Source of the DNA: Desulfobacterales bacterium
GTDB taxonomy: Bacteria > Desulfobacterota > Desulfobacteria > Desulfobacterales > C00003106
Direction: 5' to 3'
Length of the DNA: 6,542 bases
Assembly: GCA_030613165.1 (NCBI GenBank)
Contig: JAUWMN010000098.1
Location: 1 to 6,542, forward strand
The position numbers were made by a program, and so were the translations under genes. The notes beneath the pieces are model-generated. The model saw only the letters and a list, made by a program, of their open reading frames with translations, was not told where the DNA came from and did not search any database. Below, one piece after another: positions 1 to 4,502 of this stretch (its first letter is position 1; every line of letters begins with the position of its first letter).

Positions 1-1
1 A

Positions 2-280
2 AGGATTACCTTCGAGTATATTCTCATATCAGGAGTTAATGATTCACCCGAAGACGCCCACCGCCTTGTCAAGCTGCTGCGCCAGGTCAAGGCAAAGATC
101 AACCTGATTCCTTTCAATGCCTTTGAAGAAAGCGATTTTAAGCGCCCGACAGAATCAGCAATACTCGCGTTTCAAAAAATATTGATCGATCACCACTACA
201 CGACCATGATTCGTTATAGCAAGGGGACAGATATCTCCGCTGCCTGCGGGCAGCTGCGTCGAAAAGAGACTAAGGCGTAA
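2..280 (+). CDS. rlmN: 23S rRNA (adenine2503-C2)-methyltransferase RlmN, C-terminal fragment
   Basis: The 92 C-terminal residues of a radical-SAM RNA methyltransferase; the 5' part lies outside the window. The reading frame opens with RITFEYILISGVNDS, the typical RlmN/Cfr strand-helix segment. It continues with KINLIPFNAFEESDFKRP (the conserved N-L-I-P-F-N motif) and ends with KGTDISAACGQL. The cysteine of AACGQL (fragment residue 82) corresponds to the family's C-terminal catalytic cysteine, which forms the transient methylated adduct during transfer. RlmN methylates C2 of A2503 in 23S rRNA, and in E. coli also A37 of some tRNAs; it acts in the cytoplasm. Presence of AACGQL and of the expected C-terminus argues for an intact, active end. 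The paralogue Cfr shares the chemistry, but the housekeeping context favours RlmN. Confidence 0.93.
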   Translation, partial: RITFEYILISGVNDSPEDAHRLVKLLRQVKAKINLIPFNAFEESDFKRPTESAILAFQKILIDHHYTTMIRYSKGTDISAACGQLRRKETKA

Positions 281-318
281 GTAGGCGCTCACCTCACCGC
301 AAAGACGCAAGCCTACTT
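279..318. repeat. Inverted repeat just after rlmN
   Basis: AAGTAGGC (279-286) and GCCTACTT (311-318) are perfect 8-bp inverted arms with a 24-nt loop, starting in the rlmN stop codon. No T-run follows directly (the nearest is at 384-391), so a classical intrinsic terminator is not supported. It may be a 3'-end stem protecting the rlmN mRNA. The rest of 319-391 shows nothing I can name. Confidence 0.35.
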
Positions 319-396
319 CGCAATAGTTGCTTTGGCTACGACGGCTGAAAGAATGCAAAGGAAGACCTAAGGTAATTTCTCATTTTTTTTCTTGAC

Positions 397-427
397 TTGA
401 CCTGGGCACAGGAACGTGATATACAAT
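397..427 (+). promoter_or_regulatory. Likely sigma70-type promoter of the toxin-antitoxin cassette
   Basis: TTGACC at 397-402 (a second TTGACT lies at 392-397) is followed after 17 nt by TATACA (420-425). After 19 nt it is followed by TACAAT (422-427), which matches the -10 consensus at five of six bases. Both -10 candidates touch the left arm of the inverted repeat at 413-442, as expected if a repressor occludes the polymerase. Which hexamer pair is used cannot be decided by eye. Confidence 0.5.
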
Positions 428-442
428 AATATATATCACGTT
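413..442. promoter_or_regulatory. Inverted-repeat operator, probable antitoxin binding site
   Basis: AACGTGATATA (413-423) and TATATCACGTT (432-442) are perfect 11-bp inverted arms around an 8-nt centre. They sit over the -10 region and end 13 nt before the antitoxin start codon. Ribbon-helix-helix antitoxins usually repress their own operon by binding such palindromes, alone or with the toxin. That this antitoxin binds here is an inference from position and symmetry. Confidence 0.65.
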
Positions 443-455
443 ATAGGGGGCAATC

Positions 456-689
456 GTGGCTGGAAAACGTATTATCATTACAATCTCAGAAGAGGATAAA
501 CTGTGGCTGGAAAGCTATAGTAGAGCCTACAAGGTAGCGGTTGCTGAGGCGATCCGACAAGGAATCAGCAGATTGAGAGAGGCCGAAACTCAGGAAACTT
601 ACCAGGCTCTTGTTCACAACACGCGTGGGATATGGAAAAAGGGAGACGGCCTGAAATATCAGAGGCGTATTCGAGCGGAATGGAATTAG
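456..689 (+). CDS. Ribbon-helix-helix (CopG/Arc-like) antitoxin of a type II TA system
   Basis: A 77-residue protein. The GTG start is supported by AGGGGG at 445-450, 5 nt upstream. Residues 4-10 (KRIIITI) are the basic beta strand expected to enter the DNA major groove. Residues about 12-25 and 28-43 (EEDKLWLESYSRAYK, then VAEAIRQGISRLRE) form the two helices of the dimerising RHH fold. The tail (about 55-77, with GIWKKGDGLKYQ and a closing R-x-E-W) is typical of antitoxins that neutralise PIN toxins by laying an extended arm over the active site. Its last 10 nt overlap the toxin gene, giving antitoxin-first order and translational coupling. It presumably also represses its own promoter through the 413-442 palindrome. 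I give no symbol because VapB-type names span unrelated folds. Confidence 0.85.
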   Translation: MAGKRIIITISEEDKLWLESYSRAYKVAVAEAIRQGISRLREAETQETYQALVHNTRGIWKKGDGLKYQRRIRAEWN

Positions 690-1069
690 CAGTGATTGAA
701 AGGCTCATCGATTCCGTCATATTAATTGACCATCTCAATGGAATCAATAAGGCTACACAGTTTATTCTTAGTCTCAATCCTGTCCAAACAGCTATTTCGG
801 TCATTACGCGTGCCGAAATACTGGTTGGTCTGAACAAAAAGGAACAGGCACAGGTAAAACCGTTCCTGGATCAATATCAAACTTTAATCATTGACAAACC
901 TATCGCTGATCATGCTGCTCAATTGCGAAGAAAATATCGGTGGAAATTACCAGACGCTTTCCAAGCCGCTTTAGCCCACCATCATAAAATAAAACTGACC
1001 ACACGGAACACAAAAGATTTTGATCCAAAGCAACACCGTTTTGTCGAGATCCCTTATTTGGTTCCGTGA
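680..1069 (+). CDS. vapC: PIN-domain RNase toxin (VapC family)
   Basis: A 129-residue PIN-domain protein, a normal length for VapC. With the ATG at 680, the acidic metal-binding residues appear to be D11 (in LIDSVILIDHLNG), E46 (VITRAEILVGL), D92 (KLPDAFQAA) and D113 (LTTRNTKDF), the full PIN set. Such toxins cut tRNA or rRNA with Mg2+ or Mn2+ in the cytoplasm; the target of this one cannot be read from sequence. The start is uncertain. The frame is open back to an ATG at 632, but that adds 16 residues that other PIN toxins lack and sits deep inside the antitoxin gene. A GTG at 692 would place VIERLIDSV at the N-terminus, close to the usual PIN start. ATG 680 overlaps the antitoxin by 10 nt; neither 680 nor 692 has a strong Shine-Dalgarno, consistent with coupling. 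All catalytic residues are kept, so the toxin looks functional. Confidence 0.88.
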   Translation: MELAVIERLIDSVILIDHLNGINKATQFILSLNPVQTAISVITRAEILVGLNKKEQAQVKPFLDQYQTLIIDKPIADHAAQLRRKYRWKLPDAFQAALAHHHKIKLTTRNTKDFDPKQHRFVEIPYLVP

Positions 1070-1098
1070 TCTACGAAATTTGATATAGAGACACCTTG

Positions 1099-1121
1099 GG
1101 GGTGTAACCCCTTGTTGTTTT
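1099..1121 (+). terminator. Weak candidate terminator after the toxin gene
   Basis: GGGGT (1099-1103), loop GTA, ACCCC (1107-1111), followed by TTGTTGTTTT (1112-1121), 30 nt after the toxin stop. The stem is only 5 bp, though fully GC except for one pair. ACACC/GGTGT (1091-1105) can form an overlapping alternative hairpin. Nothing else recognisable lies in the non-coding stretch 1122-1263 apart from short GC runs (CCCATGGG near 1196, CCCC...GGGG near 1225-1245), which might end transcription of the convergent minus-strand gene. Confidence 0.35.
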
Positions 1122-1263
1122 AATATATAACGCCCTTTAGTTTTACAGTTTAGAGCACAATACTTAATTTTTAAGATGTGACCCTACTGCTTTCCCATGG
1201 GGTATTTCGAGGATTAAAAGGGGAACCCCACACAAGCTACGGGGAATTAGACATTAAAAAGAA

Positions 1264-2412
1264 TTATACCATCCCACATTGCCTTATAGCAAACTCTCGC
1301 GCCGTTCGCTCTATCTCTATCATCTTATCAAACGGCTTCCTGAAATCGCTCGTACCTGTTGTAAATACGCCGTGCCCGTAAACGATGGCGCCACTGTCCT
1401 TTTCGATACGAGCAGGTAGCGTTTTAGCCAGCCCCCCTGCCCCTATTTCTCCGGAGACGATCGGAATCCCTTCAAGGTCTCTTAACTTAGGACAGTTCTT
1501 GTAACAGTCGTGCTGACAGATACCGTCTTCTTCACACATCATAGAAGCAATCACGGAAAATTTCGGATGACCATGCAAGATGGAGCTACAACCGGTCTTT
1601 TCTACGACTCCTATATGCGCGCCCAATTCAGAGGATGCGGTAAGCCCCACGCTGGAAGAGCCGTTTATCGGCACTGGGACAATAGCGCCTTTTAGTTCGT
1701 CCAGGCTGCTTCCCGTCTCACTGATATAACAGATCCCTTCTGCTGTATAGCTGATGTTGCCAAAGAAGGAATCGACCAAACCAGCGTCTACTATTGCCTT
1801 TCCCGCACGGGCCATCTCCTTTAAAATAACAGACTCAGAGTCAAAAGGTCCGCGTCCCAATGAAAAATTTCCCTCGGGTAACGAGAAGAGGCCTTCCAAT
1901 ACATGTTCGAAATGATTGCGGTCGGACGTGGTAAGCCGGCCCGCGCGTCTCTTACGCCAGTATTCAATGAAGTAGTTGATAAACAGGGCGTGAACAACAG
2001 AGCTTGCGGCAATAAAGGCCTGTTCAATGGTCACGGTCCCCTGGGCTATAACGGCCCCACTGCGAAATACGGCCCCACTGCGTCGAGAAAGGGCTTTCGC
2101 GATCAACTCCGGTTCAAAATTCTCTATAACGGGGATGTCATGGAGAAACGTGCGCGTTTCGCAATCTTGAGGTGAAAGGACGGAAACCGATTTGGCCATG
2201 TGTTCTATGATTCCCTGGTACAGAGGGTGCGGCATGAAATAGACCAGGCCAAGAATATTGATCGAGTCAAAGACAGATTCCAGAATCTCTCCACCAAACT
2301 GACCATTCTTAATAACTCTATCATCGTAACCGCAGACGGCGATCAGCCCTCGATGTTCAGCCAGGCGCTGATCGATCAACTTAGTCTCAAATTTTTTAAT
2401 CTGTCGTATCAT
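1264..2412 (-). CDS. Class II aldolase/adducin-family protein with an extra N-terminal half
   Basis: A 382-residue protein. Residues about 195-375 are a class II aldolase/adducin domain: FGNIS at 217-221, SSEL with the likely catalytic glutamate E262, LHGHP with Zn ligands H280 and H282, and YGHGVFTTG with third ligand H347. Relatives (fuculose-, rhamnulose- or ribulose-phosphate aldolases and epimerases, decarboxylases, dehydratases) use this Zn site to stabilise an enediolate. The substrate here is unknown. An insertion at 293-307 holds four cysteines (C293, C299, C303, C307). The N-terminal half (1-190) includes DCETRTFLHDIPV at 83-95 and aligns in short ungapped blocks with the C-terminal half, but lacks two of three Zn histidines. 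I recall similar two-part proteins annotated only as class II aldolase/adducin in anaerobes. ATG 2412 is the first start after an in-frame stop about 70 nt upstream; no Shine-Dalgarno precedes it and the leader is repetitive. It probably acts in the cytoplasm, as no signal or membrane segment is visible. It shares its strand with the DUF4143 gene, 176 nt away. Confidence 0.83.
   Translation of the reverse strand: MIRQIKKFETKLIDQRLAEHRGLIAVCGYDDRVIKNGQFGGEILESVFDSINILGLVYFMPHPLYQGIIEHMAKSVSVLSPQDCETRTFLHDIPVIENFEPELIAKALSRRSGAVFRSGAVIAQGTVTIEQAFIAASSVVHALFINYFIEYWRKRRAGRLTTSDRNHFEHVLEGLFSLPEGNFSLGRGPFDSESVILKEMARAGKAIVDAGLVDSFFGNISYTAEGICYISETGSSLDELKGAIVPVPINGSSSVGLTASSELGAHIGVVEKTGCSSILHGHPKFSVIASMMCEEDGICQHDCYKNCPKLRDLEGIPIVSGEIGAGGLAKTLPARIEKDSGAIVYGHGVFTTGTSDFRKPFDKMIEIERTAREFAIRQCGMV
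2052..2082. repeat. 13-bp direct repeat, period 18, inside the aldolase gene
   Basis: CGGCCCCACTGCG occurs at 2052-2064 and again, identically, at 2070-2082. The 18-nt period keeps the frame and encodes the consecutive segments RSGAVF and RSGAVI (residues 111-122). It could be a small in-frame slippage duplication, or chance similarity in a beta-strand segment. Confidence 0.7.
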
Positions 2413-2423
2413 AGTCGGGGGGG

Positions 2424-2500
2424 CAGGTGTCGGGGTCTGGGAGCTGACTCCTGTTTTCTGTTCTCTATCCTCTGTTCTCTATCCTCTGACACCTGTTCTC
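2424..2500. repeat. Short tandem C/T-rich repeats flanked by inverted CAGGTGTC
   Basis: TGTTCTCTATCCTC is present twice in exact tandem (2459-2472, 2473-2486). A partial copy ending TGTTCTC follows (2494-2500). The block is bracketed by CAGGTGTC (2424-2431) and its inverse GACACCTG (2488-2495). No ORF of note covers it. It looks like the simple intergenic repeat clusters seen in many Deltaproteobacteria, lying directly in front of the aldolase gene. The remainder of the gap, 2501-2588, shows only a T7 run at 2542-2548 and a GACC-GCAG-GGTC mini-stem on the minus strand, too weak to call a terminator. Confidence 0.7.
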
Positions 2501-2588
2501 AAAAAACTACCATATTCCAGCCGGCAGGCGCAAGGTTCCTTTTTTTGGTGACCCTGCGGTCCTGCGAAGCGAGCGTTTAGGGATATTA

Positions 2589-3725
2589 TCATACATACGC
2601 ATCCTGCCACAGGTTCGTAATAAAATCTTTCCAGGGAAGGATACATATATCCCCATCTTTTCGAGGGGTATCTTCAAGAGTAACCAGTATATAATTCTCT
2701 AAAAGTTCTTCTTCCTTTATTGCGGTCAGCCCTTTGCAGTCTTTTTTTGTGATATTTGCTTTCCCCTTTACCTCAATCGCTGTTTTTCCGTTGATGACAA
2801 AGTCAACCTCAAATCCCGAGGTTGCCCTCCAGTAAGACAGATCACAACCCCCCTTGTAATCGCAGTAGGTTTTTATCTCATGATGGATATAAGCTTCAAA
2901 TGCCTCCCCAAATTCCGGAGATCTCATCTTTAGACCCCGACGACCTTGCAGAAATCTGGCGATTCCTATATCGAAAAAGTAGAATTTTGAAGTGGCAACC
3001 GGTTTTCGTTTGACGGATTTCCGCCATGCACGCAGGTCATCGCCAAGCAGCGTGTCACGTAGAATCTGAAAATATTCCTGCACGGTTGATCTTGGAACCT
3101 GTGCATCGCTTGCTATGTTCGTATAATTGATCATTTTACCGTTACACAGCCCGGCTACAGCGAGAAATCTGCTGAATGCAGGAACATTCCGAACGATGGC
3201 TTCCGCTGCAATCTCTTCTTTTAAATAATTTCCCGCATATGCCTCCAGATCTTCAAATGGTGAATCGGAAAAATAGATGGAAGGGATCAGACCTGTATCC
3301 AGGGCTTTCAGTAATTGGAAATCCTCCTTTAACTCTTTGAGAATAAAGGGCCGCAGCCGCCTGGTTCTGGCCCGGCCCCCCAGCAGATTTACGCCCTTAT
3401 TTCTCAACTTCCTGGCACTGGACCCTGTAAGAAGGAAATGAATCCCTTTTTCTTCAATTAAGTTATGTACTTCATCAAGCAAAATCGGCAGCTTCTGAAT
3501 CTCATCAATGATAACAATCTTGTCAGCGTCTGTTATTTCCTGGCGAAGCCTTTGGGGCGCCCTGCTTAATTTCAGATACACATCCGTTTGAAGCAGATTG
3601 TAATACCTGTATTCATTTAACGTATGTTGAATCAAGGATGTCTTTCCCGTTTGACGTGGCCCGAATAAAAAGCAAGATTTCCCTTGTAGAATCTCTAATA
3701 AATCCAATTGCCTTTTAACATACAT
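2589..3725 (-). CDS. AAA-fold ATPase with C-terminal DUF4143 domain
   Basis: A 378-residue protein of normal length for this family. Walker A is GPRQTGKT at residues 22-29 (K28). Walker B is KIVIIDEIQKL, with D74 and E75. A sensor-like LLTGSSARKL lies at 98-107, followed by the family's GGRARTRRLRPF segment at 116-127. Residues about 165-260 are helical with a winged-helix look (GKMINYTNIASDAQVPRSTVQEYF). The DUF4143 end has FGEAFEAYIHHEI (about 272-284) and FEVDFVINGKTAIEVKGK (305-322); E275, D308, E318 and K320 fit a PD-(D/E)xK nuclease-like core. These ATPases are widespread and variable between strains; their biological role is not established, and nuclease activity is inferred only from the motif. 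The start is secured by GGAGG (minus strand, 3736-3732), 6 nt before the ATG. A palindromic operator-like array with a promoter lies upstream. No partner gene sits on the same operon except possibly the aldolase gene downstream. Confidence 0.9.
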   Translation of the reverse strand: MYVKRQLDLLEILQGKSCFLFGPRQTGKTSLIQHTLNEYRYYNLLQTDVYLKLSRAPQRLRQEITDADKIVIIDEIQKLPILLDEVHNLIEEKGIHFLLTGSSARKLRNKGVNLLGGRARTRRLRPFILKELKEDFQLLKALDTGLIPSIYFSDSPFEDLEAYAGNYLKEEIAAEAIVRNVPAFSRFLAVAGLCNGKMINYTNIASDAQVPRSTVQEYFQILRDTLLGDDLRAWRKSVKRKPVATSKFYFFDIGIARFLQGRRGLKMRSPEFGEAFEAYIHHEIKTYCDYKGGCDLSYWRATSGFEVDFVINGKTAIEVKGKANITKKDCKGLTAIKEEELLENYILVTLEDTPRKDGDICILPWKDFITNLWQDAYV

Positions 3726-3757
3726 AACCTGCCTCCATAATAATTGCCACAGATACC

Positions 3758-3799
3758 GTCAAATATCATGATTATTGACAACATACATGTCAAATATCA
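3758..3799. promoter_or_regulatory. Palindromic operator-like array in the divergent intergenic region
   Basis: A 22-bp imperfect palindrome at 3758-3779 pairs at 18 of 22 bases (GTCAA...ATCATGAT...TTGAC). GTCAAATATCA, its left half, recurs exactly at 3789-3799, 31 bp away (about three helical turns). TTGACA (3775-3780) and TGTCAA (3788-3793) form a second inverted pair with a 7-nt spacer. A further GTCAA is at 3804-3808. So three or four half-sites of one motif alternate in orientation within 51 bp, just over the likely promoter of the minus-strand ATPase. No regulator is obvious nearby; the binding protein is unknown. Confidence 0.6.
3765..3793 (-). promoter_or_regulatory. Candidate promoter of the DUF4143 ATPase gene
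   Basis: On the minus strand a perfect -35 TTGACA (3793-3788) is followed after exactly 17 nt by CATGAT (3770-3765), four of six matches to the -10 consensus. Initiation would fall near 3758, giving a leader of roughly 33 nt that carries the GGAGG site. The -10 and spacer lie inside the palindrome at 3758-3779, so binding there should repress. Confidence 0.5.
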
Positions 3800-3855
3800 C
3801 GCAGTCAAGGCCTTTCTTAGAAAACAACTTTTTTCATTGAAAACAGGACAGTATA

Positions 3856-4092
3856 ATGATAAAAAAATTAAATATGACTATCACACAAACTATACAAAAA
3901 ACTTATCGAATTGATCGACGTCAAATATACTTTCTCAGGTTTATTCTGGAAGGCTATGACGGCATGGCTATTGTAAGGACGCTCGATCCCAAGAAAGGGA
4001 TAGTGATTCTTCACATCGCGCCTGGTTGTGAAGATGATGTGAAAATGATATTGGAAGATTTAGGTAATGAAATTATGATAAAAGAGGAATAG
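3856..4092 (+). CDS. DUF4911 domain-containing small protein
   Basis: A 78-residue protein. AGGA at 3845-3848 lies 7 nt before ATG 3856 and supports this start over the internal ATG at codon 7. The core, about residues 24-69 (IYFLRFILEGYDGMAIVRTLDP, then GIVILHIAPGCEDDVKMILEDLG), matches what I remember of DUF4911: an alternating strand-helix pattern with the signature L-E-G-Y-D-G and a P-G before an acidic helix. The function of the family is unknown. There is no signal peptide or membrane segment, so it should be cytoplasmic. It leads a packed operon: the next gene starts 2 nt after its stop, and miaB overlaps that gene. Its promoter probably lies in 3800-3855, but I see no convincing pair of hexamers. 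The single cysteine, in APGCEDD, is not a motif I can interpret. Confidence 0.8.
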   Translation: MIKKLNMTITQTIQKTYRIDRRQIYFLRFILEGYDGMAIVRTLDPKKGIVILHIAPGCEDDVKMILEDLGNEIMIKEE

Positions 4093-4094
4093 TC

Positions 4095-4502
4095 ATGAAA
4101 AAAATTGCATATCTTATCTCTACTGTCTTCTTTGCTCTATTTCTCATTGGGATGGGAACCACGGATGGTTCCGCGCCCGTAACAGTACCTGAAACTGAAA
4201 TAAACTATGCCGTCGCCATGGTTGATCGGTCTGATGTTACCATGGGTCTTGAAAAATTCAGTTGTGACGGCGAACTTTTTATGTCAGGCAAGAGAGGGAA
4301 TGCTCACATATCTATTCCATTTGATAAGATCGCGTCTGTGCATTTTTTTCTGAAAGATGAAATATTGACAGCAAATGTAAAGTTAAAGGACAATACATCT
4401 GTAACGTTAACCGTCGAAAAAGACCAACCATGCTATGGAACACTCTCGTATGGTTCCATTAAAATTGAGATGGCTGATATAAAATCGATTACGTTTAAAT
4501 GA
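4095..4502 (+). CDS. Exported protein of unknown function, coupled to miaB
   Basis: A 135-residue protein I do not recognise beyond its general type. The N-terminus is a clear Sec signal peptide: MKK, then a hydrophobic stretch about residues 4-20, with possible cleavage after GSA (residue 27). There is no lipobox cysteine. The mature part is rich in alternating beta-strand patterns: NAHISIPFDKIASVHFF (69-85), ILTANVKLKDNTSVTLTVE (90-108) and GSIKIEMADIKSITFK (120-135). The last resembles the first (I-x-I-x-x-x-x-I-x-S-[VI]-x-F), which suggests a small repeated beta-sandwich. Two cysteines (C57, C113) could form a disulfide in the periplasm. GAGGA at 4084-4088 precedes ATG 4095 by 6 nt. Its stop codon overlaps the miaB start as ATGA (4499-4502). 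An exported beta protein in a tRNA-modification operon is unexpected; co-expression rather than shared function is the safe reading. Confidence 0.8.
   Translation: MKKIAYLISTVFFALFLIGMGTTDGSAPVTVPETEINYAVAMVDRSDVTMGLEKFSCDGELFMSGKRGNAHISIPFDKIASVHFFLKDEILTANVKLKDNTSVTLTVEKDQPCYGTLSYGSIKIEMADIKSITFK

Noticed and set aside
291..310. CACCGCAAAGACGC as part of a dispersed repeat
   Set aside because: It resembles a repeat phrase I have seen in other genomes, but a single short occurrence here cannot support the call.
632..679. N-terminal extension of the PIN toxin from ATG 632
   Set aside because: It adds residues not expected in PIN toxins, overlaps the antitoxin by 58 nt, and has GGGA only 1 nt before the ATG, too close to act as a Shine-Dalgarno.
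2459..2500. CRISPR-like repeats
   Set aside because: The 14-bp units are directly adjacent with no spacers and there are only two full copies.
1903..2580. Plus-strand open frames (1903-2175, 2200-2580) over the aldolase gene
   Set aside because: Their translations show no family motifs, and they are antisense to a gene with clear conserved active-site residues.
2501..2588. Intrinsic terminator for the DUF4143 gene
   Set aside because: The only stem (GACC/GGTC) is 4 bp and is followed by an A-run on the transcribed strand.
3852..3857. Perfect TATAAT as a promoter -10 for the DUF4911 gene
   Set aside because: It overlaps the start codon (ATG at 3856) and the nearest -35-like TTGAAA is only 9 nt upstream. 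A transcript from here would be leaderless past the ATG, and the AGGA site already explains the start.
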